DNA of 64,000 nt from Indolivaga capnocytophagoides DSM 22835 (GTDB lineage Bacteria > Bacteroidota > Bacteroidia > Bacteroidales > Dysgonomonadaceae): the NCBI RefSeq assembly GCF_000426485.1, contig NZ_AUFL01000020.1, positions 31,284-95,283 on the forward strand. Reading direction: 5' to 3'. The translations under genes and the position numbers were made by a program. Below are positions 55,525-63,862 of the stretch, piece by piece. The first letter of the stretch is position 1. Every line of letters begins with the position of its first letter. Under the pieces are notes generated by a model. It saw only the letters and a list, made by a program, of their open reading frames with translations, was not told the DNA's origin and searched no databases.

Positions 55525-56874
55525 ATGAAAATTCAGGAACGTCAGAGTTTATATAGTTCTATTGCATTCGGTGTGGTCTTTATTATCATATCGGTGCTTA
55601 TCTATATGTTGTATTACGAAAATATAAAGAAAGAAACGTACAAAAATTTACGAAAAACAGCCTATATAGTAGCCTTGTTTCATCTGGAAGAAGATGAGCT
55701 GAATGTTAGGGAATTTGAAAAGGTTCAGAAGCAATTTGAGGAAATGGTCTCAGGGGTGTCTTATCAGGTTTATCATAAATCGGGAAAGTTAGCATATGGA
55801 AATAAACGAAAGCATGTTGATCCTGAGATATTAAAAGTTATAGAGAGAGAAAAAAAACTCGATTTTACTACAGAAACTGAATATTGTCACGGAATCTTTT
55901 ATGAAGATAATCAGGGTGATTTTGTTATAATAACCAAAGAAACCAAAAGCCTGCTAAACAGCCAGCTGATTATTCTTCTATGGATATTGATTTCTGCTTT
56001 GCTTGTTGGCCTTATTGCTGTTATCTTCCTGAGTAAATGGTTAGCCCGTATCGCGTACAAACCATTCAGTAATGTCATTGAACAAGTAAAAAATATATCC
56101 CCCGATAAATCGGGAATGCAGATAGAATCACCTCATACGGATGACGAACTACAAGAGCTTACTGATACTTTCAATCATCTGTTGAGACAAATATCGGAAA
56201 CTTTTGTCATTCAGAAGAATTTTGTAAACTATGTATCCCATGAGTTTAAAACACCTCTGGCTGCTATGCTGGGAAATCTCGAAGTGTTTTCACTAAAAGA
56301 GCGAAGTCCTGATGAATATTCAGCATTAGCAGGAACATTAATTGTACAGATACACCAGTTGGAAGAAATTCTGAATACGCTGATTATCATTTCTGATTTA
56401 CGTAAAAGTTCTGATATAAATAGTACTATAAGGATAGATGATCTTATATGGAAAATAATAGAGCGGATATCTTACTCCCATGCAGGAAGTAAAATCAATG
56501 TAAGGGTTGAAGTTCTTCCCGAAAATGAAAATTTGTTAGTCGTAAAAGAAGACCGTACTCAATTATTGATGGCTTTGTTTAATATCATCGAAAACGGCGT
56601 GAAATATTCACAAGGCGAAACGGTAGATATTACATTGTACAATAATGGGGATTGCCTTCATATTTTGATTAAGGATAGAGGTATTGGGATTCCCCGTGAA
56701 GAATTGGAAAATATCAGTAAACCTTTTTATCGGGCCAATAATACTGGACGGATGCAAGGGTGTGGTATCGGATTGTCGATAGCCTTGCGCATATTAGAGA
56801 AATGTAGCATAAAGTATAATATTGAGTCAGAGGACAAAAAGGGAACTTGTGTGACTATATCATTCTGTGAGTGA
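55525..56874 (+). CDS. Membrane sensor histidine kinase
   Basis: The product has 449 residues: membrane segment 1 (about 12-31), a periplasmic sensor of about 115 residues, membrane segment 2 (about 148-170), HAMP (about 171-225), HisKA with His239 in NYVSHEFKTPLAA, and HATPase (NIIENGVKYS, DRGIGIPREE, GCGIGLSIALRIL). It should phosphorylate the OmpR-type regulator encoded just upstream. A repeated GTAACCTTTTT motif lies in the gap before it. Confidence 0.94.
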   Translation: MKIQERQSLYSSIAFGVVFIIISVLIYMLYYENIKKETYKNLRKTAYIVALFHLEEDELNVREFEKVQKQFEEMVSGVSYQVYHKSGKLAYGNKRKHVDPEILKVIEREKKLDFTTETEYCHGIFYEDNQGDFVIITKETKSLLNSQLIILLWILISALLVGLIAVIFLSKWLARIAYKPFSNVIEQVKNISPDKSGMQIESPHTDDELQELTDTFNHLLRQISETFVIQKNFVNYVSHEFKTPLAAMLGNLEVFSLKERSPDEYSALAGTLIVQIHQLEEILNTLIIISDLRKSSDINSTIRIDDLIWKIIERISYSHAGSKINVRVEVLPENENLLVVKEDRTQLLMALFNIIENGVKYSQGETVDITLYNNGDCLHILIKDRGIGIPREELENISKPFYRANNTGRMQGCGIGLSIALRILEKCSIKYNIESEDKKGTCVTISFCE

Positions 56875-57049
56875 TATTGGATTGAGTTTGAAAAATGAGA
56901 TATCATTTTCACTAGCAAAACCATCACCGTCTCTAGATATTTTAAGAAGATAGCTATTTGATCTTTAGTAATCATATATTTAAGTTTCACCTAAAGATAG
57001 AAAAATAGGAATATAGAAGAAAAAGCAAAGCGATACGCATGAGAGATAC

Positions 57050-57296
57050 TTAAAATCTGCAATTAGAGAATGTAAACGAATAACTTATTAAGATTATTGT
57101 GATAGTTAAAATAAAAAGATGGAGATATTTATTTCTGTTTACATAGCCACAAATTGTAAGTATAATATGTGTTATAATGATGGGTATTCCGATTACAACA
57201 ATAGCTATTGTTTCAGAGTAATTATTTTTAATAATTCATAGACTAATAAAGAACCAAAGGAGAAAGTCTATTAAAAATAATATAGAATAATTCCAT
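57050..57296 (-). pseudogene. Broken small membrane-protein gene
   Basis: Leftward from an ATG at 57294-57296 a frame starts MELFYIIF and stops early. The neighbouring frame continues with LIDFLLWFFISL, then an in-frame TGA (57236-57238), then SETIAIVVIGIPIIITHIIL to a TAA at 57050. The whole reads as one hydrophobic protein broken by a frameshift in a T-run and a stop. It directly follows two intact small membrane-protein genes on the same strand. Confidence 0.5.
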
Positions 57297-57301
57297 TCAA
57301 G

Positions 57302-57487
57302 TTAGCTCTTTTTCTTTCTGTGTCTTATAATTGGAATTAATTGACCTATAATAATAAAAGACATCGCTAAACTTGATATAATAAATGATTTAAGGGAACT
57401 ATTGTTGGAAAAGTAATTCCAAAAGTTAAAGCATATAAGCAATGAAGCCAATACTGCCATTATTTTATTAAACAAGAGATTTTTCAT
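57302..57487 (-). CDS. Small two-segment membrane protein
   Basis: From the ATG at 57485-57487 the product has 61 residues, MKNLLFNKIMAVLASLLICF at the start, then SFIISSLAMSFIIIGQLIPI and a basic tail RHRKKKS. Two membrane helices are likely. A longer frame to 57592 overlaps the neighbour and is rejected. It starts 11 bases after the stop of the gene at 57499 and precedes the broken gene at 57050, so the three form one run of short membrane proteins. No known function. Confidence 0.55.
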   Translation of the reverse strand: MKNLLFNKIMAVLASLLICFNFWNYFSNNSSLKSFIISSLAMSFIIIGQLIPIIRHRKKKS

Positions 57488-57498
57488 GTAAGGCAAGC

Positions 57499-57708
57499 TC
57501 AGGTTTTGGGATTGTGTCGAGTATTTGTAAACAATTTGATCAACAAAGATAGGAAAATGAGAATTACTCCAATAGCCATCGATACAGACCAAGGCATAAT
57601 GATATTATCGGCAATATACATATGACTTATCATATAGCTAACAGATGATAAACAAATTAAAACACCTAAAGATAAGAGTATCGAGGCTGTGCGTAATAAA
57701 TTATTCAT
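57499..57708 (-). CDS. Small two-segment membrane protein
   Basis: The product has 69 residues, with hydrophobic stretches RTASILLSLGVLICLSSVSY and PWSVSMAIGVILIFLSLLIK, and a polar tail FTNTRHNPKT. It is the first of a leftward run with the genes at 57302 and 57050. Length and topology resemble its neighbour. No family recognised. Confidence 0.6.
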   Translation of the reverse strand: MNNLLRTASILLSLGVLICLSSVSYMISHMYIADNIIMPWSVSMAIGVILIFLSLLIKLFTNTRHNPKT

Positions 57709-57776
57709 ATGTAAATATTTAAGGTGTTAAATATAGGTTGTTAAATGTAAGTATATTATTTAAATAATCAAAAAAA

Positions 57777-57954
57777 ATGAATAAAGACATTCAAACCTTC
57801 GTGGAGAGAAAAGCAGAAGAGCTTGATTTTGCAATACAGCATTACTCGGATCTTCAAGATGAGAAAGGTGGGTGAGGAGTTACTGGCGATTAGACAGAAG
57901 GATCGTTATTTGATTCTTGTAAAAGAAGAAAACGGAGATGATGGTACAATTTAG
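57777..57954 (+). pseudogene. Frameshifted short gene
   Basis: A frame from ATG 57777 gives MNKDIQTFVERKAEELDFAI and stops at 57875. An overlapping +1 frame then reads VGEELLAIRQKDRYLILVKE to 57954. The two look like one gene of about 60 codons broken by a frameshift. Family not recognised. It lies in the accessory region where other genes are also broken. Confidence 0.4.
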
Positions 57955-58054
57955 ATTTCGGTTTCCAATATGATCAGAGTATATTAGAAATAATTTACCT
58001 AATGGATACCTATAACAAATATAGGCATTAATTAATCTGAATATAATTTTGTTT

Positions 58055-58216
58055 ATGCTTTTTACAATACCTTTAACAATGTTTGCTCAACAAAAAGAAA
58101 CTCCACATAGAGTACTAATGCTTTCACGTAGCGAATTACCAAATTATAAATATGCCGACTTTCTTCATAAAGTCCCAAAAGATAATCTAGCTTTATTAGC
58201 TCCTCTTTACTATTAA
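58055..58216 (+). CDS. Small exported protein, hypothetical
   Basis: From the ATG at 58055-58057 the product has 53 residues. The start MLFTIPLTMFAQQ resembles a signal peptide and the rest is polar, with RVLMLSRSELPNYKYADFLH and a YY end. The upstream frame stays hydrophobic, so the true start may be farther up at a non-ATG codon. It could be a fragment of a longer gene. The antisense frame at 58062-58256 seems less protein-like. Confidence 0.35.
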   Translation: MLFTIPLTMFAQQKETPHRVLMLSRSELPNYKYADFLHKVPKDNLALLAPLYY

Positions 58217-58282
58217 GACTCCTCAAATTAATTAAAGGAATAGCTTTTTTTATCACATATAAAAATTCGGATGTAGTTAACC

Positions 58283-59092
58283 TTATTCAAAAGCCCAAAT
58301 TAGAGCCTTTTCTTTTGTTGCTCGAAAAATAGTGGCGTGTGTTTCTTGAGGCTCGTCAGAATAATACCATCTTAGAGTTGCTTTGCTTTCAGTTTTTAAT
58401 ATCTCTGCTAATTTTTTAGTTAAGTCAGAGATTTCCGTTGTATTAGAACCCGCGAACCATATTCGTTTTTCGCTTAAAGGAAATGTCTTTAGATTTTTCT
58501 TGGCAGTTGTTATTAAATAATTATTATTCCACCATAATGATGGATCAAATGCAATATAATTATCAAACATGTCTGGAGCCTGAAAACATGTCTCCAAAAC
58601 AAAAAGACCAGACAGAGATTCTCCAATAATGCTTCTTTTATCAGTCGTTCTATATCGGCTATCTATTTCAGGAAATAATTCTTCTTTTATAAATATTCTG
58701 AATTTATCAGAACCGCCTACAATAGGTGCAATTTCCTTATCTTCTTCAACTTCTGTAAAACCTGTTAGATCTCTTCTTCTTTGAGTATTCTCTATACCTA
58801 CAAGAATTAGTGGTTTGATCTTTTTTTGTTTAATTAATTCATCTAAAGTATTCGCTAAATGGGGAAAATCTTCTTCAATTCCACCATCTGCCATATACAT
58901 CACCGGTAAAGAATCTGAGTTTATATTATAATCATTAGGAGTCCAAACATTAATCACTCGATTTTCACCTATTATCTCAGACTTTATACTGAAAGTGTCA
59001 TGTATAGGAATCAAATCGTTGGGAGAGGAAGCATTCATATAACTTGTAAATGCAACAAAATAAAAAAGTAAAATACAATTAAAGGGTATCAT
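58283..59092 (-). CDS. Exported alpha/beta-hydrolase, putative esterase
   Basis: The product has 269 residues with a signal peptide (about 1-21). It has the putative-esterase (esterase D-like) pattern: LPVMYMADGG, LILVGIENTQRRRDLTGF, the nucleophile serine in GESLSGLFVLE, an acid after AFDPSLWW and a histidine in ETHATIF. Members hydrolyse carboxylic esters, including siderophore or acetyl esters. No carbohydrate gene adjoins it, so its substrate is open. Confidence 0.85.
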   Translation of the reverse strand: MIPFNCILLFYFVAFTSYMNASSPNDLIPIHDTFSIKSEIIGENRVINVWTPNDYNINSDSLPVMYMADGGIEEDFPHLANTLDELIKQKKIKPLILVGIENTQRRRDLTGFTEVEEDKEIAPIVGGSDKFRIFIKEELFPEIDSRYRTTDKRSIIGESLSGLFVLETCFQAPDMFDNYIAFDPSLWWNNNYLITTAKKNLKTFPLSEKRIWFAGSNTTEISDLTKKLAEILKTESKATLRWYYSDEPQETHATIFRATKEKALIWAFE

Positions 59093-59156
59093 CTTTTTTA
59101 GTTTTTATATTTTCAATCTTTGAATATTATAGGTTTCTCGAAATAATAAATAATTT

Positions 59157-59345
59157 TTATTCCTCCATCTTTGCCATTGCATCCGCCATATCGATACGGT
59201 TCTCTAATTCATTAACAACAGCTTAAAGCTCTATGAATTTTCTTTTGTCAGTTGGAGAAGACATGTCTTCTAGCTGCTTTTCAATCTCCGCCAATTTTTC
59301 TTTCTTTCGAGCAAGCTTATTTTCCAAAACTTTCTTATATATCAT
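59157..59345 (-). pseudogene. Short coiled-coil gene interrupted by a stop codon
   Basis: From the ATG at 59343-59345 the frame reads MIYKKVLENKLARKKEKLAE and stops at TAA 59223-59225 after 40 codons. The same frame then continues AVVNELENRIDMADAMAKME to a TAA at 59157. A single nonsense change explains this. The intact product would be a 62-residue charged coiled coil. It could still be made as a 40-residue peptide. Confidence 0.5.
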
Positions 59346-59406
59346 AAGTGAGGTTTCTTTCAAGACGGATCGTTTTATTTTCCGTCAAAGTTATTATTAT
59401 TTTTTC

Positions 59407-59661
59407 TTAAATGATAAGCTTATTATAATAGGAACTGGATTCTACCATGATATAGTATGGTACAATCTTTGGTGAGCTTTTCCATATATTCATTAAACCT
59501 ATTACTGTAATATCTCGAATATCGATTTTTTTTCTACCGTAAAACCAACATAGGTTATCGATAGAAAGCTGATACCAATCGGCAGTTTTCCCTTTTTTTG
59601 TTTTCTCTATAGTTTTCAGAGAATACGATATAAAGTTAGTGAATTCATATTCGGGCTCCAT
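59407..59661 (-). CDS. Hypothetical protein
   Basis: From the ATG at 59659-59661 the product has 84 residues, MEPEYEFTNFISYSLKTIEK at the start, then SIDNLCWFYGRKKIDIRDIT and VESSSYYNKLII at the end. I do not recognise the family. A longer frame to 59724 adds residues that overlap the divergent phage-type gene and is rejected. It is transcribed away from the recombination block. Confidence 0.45.
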   Translation of the reverse strand: MEPEYEFTNFISYSLKTIEKTKKGKTADWYQLSIDNLCWFYGRKKIDIRDITVIGLMNIWKSSPKIVPYYIMVESSSYYNKLII

Positions 59662-59715
59662 CGCTACAATGATTTGTTCCTTAATTTCAGTGCAGCTCAA
59701 ACAGGAGACAAGATA

Positions 59716-59856
59716 ATGAAGCACGCCAAAGAATGTGCTACACTAGCAGTTAAAGAGTTGGTCGCTTTATCTAAATGGACGGCATTTTCTAATATAATGA
59801 CGTTTTTGGAAAATGTAGAAAATGAGATTCAAAACATAAATTGGCATATCACATGA
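59716..59856 (+). CDS. Phage-type small protein (first gene of recombination block)
   Basis: From the ATG at 59716 the product has 46 residues: MKHAKECATLAVKELVALSK followed by FSNIMTFLENVENEIQNI. It is helical. Its stop overlaps the next start in ATGA (59853-59856), the tight packing usual in phage or plasmid operons. Function unknown. Confidence 0.55.
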   Translation: MKHAKECATLAVKELVALSKWTAFSNIMTFLENVENEIQNINWHIT

Positions 59857-60233
59857 ACCTATTACAAGAAGCGCAACAAATACAGGAGTATCTCGATATC
59901 GAATGCTTCGAGAATCCCGAAGAAGTACTTGAACGCATCCGTGCTATTATGGCATACATCAGCCGTACAGCTTTTATGTTGGCAGAAGCAAAGAAAGCTC
60001 TGAGACGCAAGAAAGCTTCCGAAATAAGCAATACAATTATCAATATAGCCAAAGAGCAATGTTTGTCGGCTAAAGTACAAAACACATTGATAGATTCAAT
60101 TGCGGAAGAAGAAGCCTACTTGGATGATTGGCTGGATCGTCTCAACGCTGCTGCAACTCATCAGGTAGATGCTTTACGCTCTATACTATCATACGAAAGA
60201 GAACAATTAAGAATCAATAAAACAGGATATTAA
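59853..60233 (+). CDS. Phage-type helical protein of unknown function
   Basis: From the ATG at 59853 the product has 126 residues, almost all helical: MNLLQEAQQIQEYLDIECFE, then KALRRKKASEISNTIINIAK, and a closing long amphipathic helix ATHQVDALRSILSYEREQLR. It overlaps the previous gene by four bases and is four bases before the next. Such proteins commonly precede recombination genes in Bacteroidetes prophages. Confidence 0.65.
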   Translation: MNLLQEAQQIQEYLDIECFENPEEVLERIRAIMAYISRTAFMLAEAKKALRRKKASEISNTIINIAKEQCLSAKVQNTLIDSIAEEEAYLDDWLDRLNAAATHQVDALRSILSYEREQLRINKTGY

Positions 60234-60237
60234 AATT

Positions 60238-60996
60238 ATGGAATTACAAAAGAAAACATTACCCGTAGAAGAAGCCAACGGCTGGTATTTAATGCAAACC
60301 GAAAAACGGTATTGGGATGAAGATTTTCTCAATGAAGATACCGGAAATGTCTCAACAGTAGAACGATATGAGACGCTTTGTGGAAAAGGTACTCAGATAA
60401 ATGATATTCTTAAATCGCTTCTTATCGAGAATGATATTAAAACCGTCAAAGTTTCGAATATTCCTTTGCTTGGACAGCAAGATAAAAACCTTAACCTCTG
60501 GGGAACAGACGTGAAAATTCTGACAGGAAAAGGGAATAAGAAAAGCTATATAGTGACAGCCGATAGTCCTGCAGCTGCCGAAGTATTTATATCGGAATAT
60601 CTTGAGGTAAATCTCGAAGCAACATTCAAGCTTATTAAAATTAATGAGCAAGATTATCAAAAGGTTATTAAGATATACGATTCAGAGAAAGAGCAGTTGA
60701 AGCTAAATAAGAAACGTATCTGTTGGTATAAAGCTCAAATCTATTCTCTATTCGATGATGGAGAGGATGAAGGGGAAGGAAGCAGTGCAGGATCGAGAAA
60801 CGTTCTGGTACAGGCAACATCTTTCGATAAGGCAATGGCTGCCATCAAAGCAGTTATGACTCAAAACGAGTTTGATAGTATCTACAACACATTCAAGAAA
60901 CTCGAAGAGCTTAGTATTGTAGATGTCTTTATGCCGGATGAAAATCTAGTCTACTATTCAGACGAAGATCTTACTAAAATAACCGTAGAAGATTAA
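60238..60996 (+). CDS. Phage-type protein, possibly DUF4494-like
   Basis: The product has 252 residues in two domains of similar pattern. First: WYLMQTEKRYWDEDFLNEDT and a helical IENDIKTVKVSN. Second: CWYKAQIYSLFDDGEDEGEG, then VLVQATSFDKAMAAIKAVMT and LSIVDVFMPDENL. The order (Trp-start strand, acidic loop, VxA-SF-A helix) recalls DUF4494 proteins of phages and conjugative elements. Six bases separate it from the helicase start. Role unknown. Confidence 0.6.
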   Translation: MELQKKTLPVEEANGWYLMQTEKRYWDEDFLNEDTGNVSTVERYETLCGKGTQINDILKSLLIENDIKTVKVSNIPLLGQQDKNLNLWGTDVKILTGKGNKKSYIVTADSPAAAEVFISEYLEVNLEATFKLIKINEQDYQKVIKIYDSEKEQLKLNKKRICWYKAQIYSLFDDGEDEGEGSSAGSRNVLVQATSFDKAMAAIKAVMTQNEFDSIYNTFKKLEELSIVDVFMPDENLVYYSDEDLTKITVED

Positions 60997-61001
60997 ACGA
61001 T

Positions 61002-62389
61002 ATGATTACACTTCGTAAAAATCAGGTAGAACCAATAAGCAAGGCAACGGCGTTTTTCAAGGAGAAACGCCCGGCTCCTTCTCTGATCGTATTACCCACT
61101 GCTTGGGGTAAATCAATCCTTACGGCTTTCGTTGCAAATGAGATAGAAGATAAACTTCTCGTGATACAACCCTCGAAAGAGCTATTGGAACAAAACTATA
61201 AGAAATATGTTTCTCTGTGTGGTGATTTCGGGGCACAGGCGGGTGTTTATTCGGCTTCTTTTGGACGAAAGGATATCAACAAGATCACTTATGCAACGAT
61301 CGGCAGCATTAAGAAAATAGGTAAAACATTCAAACAACTAGGCTTTAAGAAAATGCTGATTGATGAAGCACACCTTTACCCACGTGAAGCTGATTCGATG
61401 CTCGGTCTTTTCTTGAAGATAGCGAGATATCACACGTACTCGGTATTACTGCAACACCTATCAAGCTACAAGCAAACACAGGTCTTGACGGTCAACGGCT
61501 CTCAAAGCTAACCATGTTGACAAGTAGGTCCAAGAAAGGGAATTTCTTTAAAGATATCGTTCATGTGAGCCAAGTTCAGGAAATGATCGAACTGGGGTTC
61601 TGGAGTAAGCTTGTTTATAAAACATCGGGATTTGATAGCTCTCAGTTAGTTTATAACTCTTCGAAATCAGAGTTTACGGAAGATAGTATGCAACGAGCCT
61701 TTGCGTCCAATGACATACATAATCAGATCAAACAAGAGCTTGATGTGAATAGTGATCGAAAGCATATCCTGGCATTTGTGCCATCGATAGATGAAGCGAT
61801 CCAATTTTCACAGGAATATCCAAATTCGGCAGCCATCTACTCAGGTATGCACGATTCAGAACGTGAACGTGTGATATCAGAATTCAGAAAAGGTAATATC
61901 CGTGTCATATTCAACGTGCGTGTTCTCTCAACAGGCTTTGACTATACTAAGATCGATTGTATTATTCTCGGTATCTCAACAGCTTCTATTGCTCTGTATT
62001 ATCAGATACTAGGTAGAGGAACGCGTATCGACGATGAAAAAGAGAATTGCTTAATCTCTGATCTAGCCGGCAATGTAGACCGATTCGGAAAAGTGGAAGA
62101 TATAACATTCGAGAAGGAACGAATCTGGAAGATGTATGGTACTGATGGTAGGCTTCTCTCCGGCATTCCTATACACGAGATCGGTACAGTAAAGAAAGGC
62201 GATGCGGAGAAAGAAGCACAGAAAAGTAGTTCTACTATCGGCAAACCTCTTGAAACAATGCCATTCGGAAAGCATAAGGGTGAAAGTTTTAAGGATATCC
62301 CTAAAGAATACAGGGAATGGATGCTCAAATCATTCGATTGGCATGCTGCTAATATGAATCTGAAATTGGCGATTGAGGGGAGTTTATAG
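61002..62389 (+). pseudogene. SF2 DEAD/DEAH helicase, split by a frameshift
   Basis: Codons from 61002 give motif I (LPTAWGKSI) and motif II (IDEAHLYP), then stop at 61511. Another frame starting inside that stretch, about 61430, reads HVLGITATPIKLQANTGLDG and joins the frame that continues as MLTSRSKKGNFF, with motifs IV-VI (VLSTGFDYTKID, QILGRGTRID) and a C-terminal FGKHKGESFKDIPKEYREWM (DUF3820-like). The combined length would be about 460 residues. A one-base loss near 61430-61436 explains the split. Homologues act in phage recombination or replication. Either the gene is dead or the read has an error. Confidence 0.75.
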
Positions 62390-62408
62390 TATTGGATGCA
62401 GTATTGGA

Positions 62409-62612
62409 TTATTTATCTATAAAGTAAATTATTACAGCAATAACATTCGCAACAACAGTTAATCCAATAAGAGTATTAAATATTGAATAAGATTTGTGAG
62501 ATATTCTTCTGTACGGCTTATTGCTTCCTATAGCATGATAGAAAAGTAAACGGACTTGACAACCAATATACTTACAAAAGCCGAAAACAATATTAATGAA
62601 TAATTCACCCAT
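62409..62612 (-). CDS. Small membrane protein, family with conserved GxxVRxL motif
   Basis: From the ATG at 62610-62612 the product has 67 residues. It reads MGELFINIVFGFCKYIGCQV, then RLLFYHAIGSNKPYRR, and ends TVVANVIAVIIYFIDK. The layout, an amphipathic start with GxxVRxLxxxxIG, a basic loop and a C-terminal membrane helix, repeats in the next gene on the same strand (62670). Function unknown. Confidence 0.55.
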   Translation of the reverse strand: MGELFINIVFGFCKYIGCQVRLLFYHAIGSNKPYRRISHKSYSIFNTLIGLTVVANVIAVIIYFIDK

Positions 62613-62669
62613 AATAATCAGTTTACCCAAAGATAGAAATAATATGAATATAGAAGCAAAGAGGGTCGT

Positions 62670-62885
62670 TTAGTTTGCTATTTTAAATAGGATGCCCAAT
62701 ATTATCTCTAAAACAAGAAAGCCAGTAGCGAAATTGACAAGATATTGATCTGCAACACTTAGTTGATTGTTCGGGTTTCCTTTTAAATACTTTCTTGATT
62801 TAGGTCTACCAATAAGTTTGAGTATCAGATATCTGACATTTAATCCTAAAAGATCAGCTATGATATATCCAAATAATCGATTCAT
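62670..62885 (-). CDS. Small membrane protein, paralog-like partner of 62409 gene
   Basis: The product has 71 residues: MNRLFGYIIADLLGLNVRYL, then KLIGRPKSRKYLKGNPNNQL and a closing LVLEIILGILFKIAN. Compared with the product at 62409 it keeps G-x-x-VR-x-L, IG, the basic loop and the final hydrophobic helix. It ends 57 bases upstream of the start of that gene, so the two may be one transcript. Family not recognised. Confidence 0.6.
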   Translation of the reverse strand: MNRLFGYIIADLLGLNVRYLILKLIGRPKSRKYLKGNPNNQLSVADQYLVNFATGFLVLEIILGILFKIAN

Positions 62886-62910
62886 TTAACAAATATAAAA
62901 ATATAATCTT

Positions 62911-63294
62911 ATGAAATTCAAATATTCAGCATTTATCGAAAACACCCCAGAAATGAGGGAGTGGTTAGAGGGATTAGGGTACAAAGCGTGGATTGTAATA
63001 AATCGGGATTATTTGTACACGAAAATAGATGGTGAAGAACCTTGGTTCTCTGATGCTCATATTACATCTATCGAGAATATTACGGATTATGTCAATTGCA
63101 TTGGCAACCCCGAACTATTCAAAGCTGTAACGGCTATTAGAGAGGATAGCGATTATATGCAGTGGTTTACTGATGGTATGGACTGGATATTATGTGAATA
63201 CGGAAACATGCAACATGGCAGAAATTCACCCTTTATCCACAAAACCACTCTTTCCGAACTCCAAGAACATTTCAAACCTAATCTTGAGAAATAG
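62911..63294 (+). CDS. Phage or mobile-element hypothetical protein
   Basis: The product has 127 residues: MKFKYSAFIENTPEMREWLE, then YKAWIVINRDYLYTKIDGEE and a helical TAIREDSDYMQWFTDGMDWI. It looks like a soluble alpha/beta protein of the short accessory type common in phages. It is divergent from the gene at 62670 and overlaps the end of the convergent gene at 63278 by 17 bases. Function unknown. Confidence 0.65.
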   Translation: MKFKYSAFIENTPEMREWLEGLGYKAWIVINRDYLYTKIDGEEPWFSDAHITSIENITDYVNCIGNPELFKAVTAIREDSDYMQWFTDGMDWILCEYGNMQHGRNSPFIHKTTLSELQEHFKPNLEK

Positions 63295-63493
63295 AGAATG
63301 AGTTTGCAATTATAAGGCTAAGGATAAATATAGCAGAAATGGATAGAAGGGCAATTGTATATTTTCTCTTTTTATAATAGAGAGAAAAGGGTAGAGATAT
63401 GATACATACAAGTAATCCCAAAGGTGCTATATACCATCCAATAAAAAGAAGGCAACCATATAATAGAGCAAGTATGTCTAATATAAAATTCAT
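63278..63493 (-). CDS. Small membrane protein
   Basis: The product has 71 residues with three possible membrane stretches (ILDILALLYGCLLFIGW, APLGLLVCIISLPFSL, YTIALLSISAIFILSLIIAN). It faces the gene at 62911 and overlaps its last 17 bases. It is one more of the leftward small hydrophobic genes set among rightward phage-type genes. Function unknown. Confidence 0.5.
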   Translation of the reverse strand: MNFILDILALLYGCLLFIGWYIAPLGLLVCIISLPFSLYYKKRKYTIALLSISAIFILSLIIANSFSISQD

Positions 63494-63527
63494 ATTCCAA
63501 AAATAACAAAATAATCAAAACAGAGCC

Positions 63528-63860
63528 ATGATACAACTAACAGAAAAAGTATTTGCGGTCGAAGTACCGAGTGATGCAACGGATATTTTGCTTATTCATG
63601 ATAACACTCGCCTTGCTTATTTCCATCCAAACTATAAACGCATTGACTTGGATTGTAGAGCAGAGTCTCTGATCGGCATAACCCCTCTATCAGAGGAACA
63701 ATGGAAAGAGGTAGTGGGCAGTCATACTTCTTCTGAAACGATGTATTGTGACAGAACGCCTTATGTAATCCCTGTTTCTCCAAAAGACAGATGGAATGAT
63801 CTACAACGTCATAAAGGCTTAGATGTGAATAAAAAGTATGCTATAGTGAAAATTGAGTAA
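63528..63860 (+). CDS. Phage-type hypothetical protein
   Basis: The product has 110 residues: MIQLTEKVFAVEVPSDATDI, then a short loop, SLIGITPLSEEQWKEVVGSH and WNDLQRHKGLDVNKKYAIVK. The start is a beta-rich segment. I do not recognise the family, but the layout resembles short proteins found near phage recombination genes. Confidence 0.6.
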   Translation: MIQLTEKVFAVEVPSDATDILLIHDNTRLAYFHPNYKRIDLDCRAESLIGITPLSEEQWKEVVGSHTSSETMYCDRTPYVIPVSPKDRWNDLQRHKGLDVNKKYAIVKIE

Positions 63861-63862
63861 GA

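Noticed and set aside
58062..58256. A 64-codon minus-strand frame
   Set aside because: It overlaps a plus-strand frame with a plausible signal peptide and has a less protein-like composition.
59233..59475. An 80-codon plus-strand frame
   Set aside because: It is antisense to the coiled-coil pseudogene and is rich in Phe and Ser, as expected from a reversed Lys/Glu-rich gene.
61425..61445. Programmed frameshifting in the helicase
   Set aside because: There is no slippery heptamer or following hairpin at the shift point, so mutation or read error is simpler.
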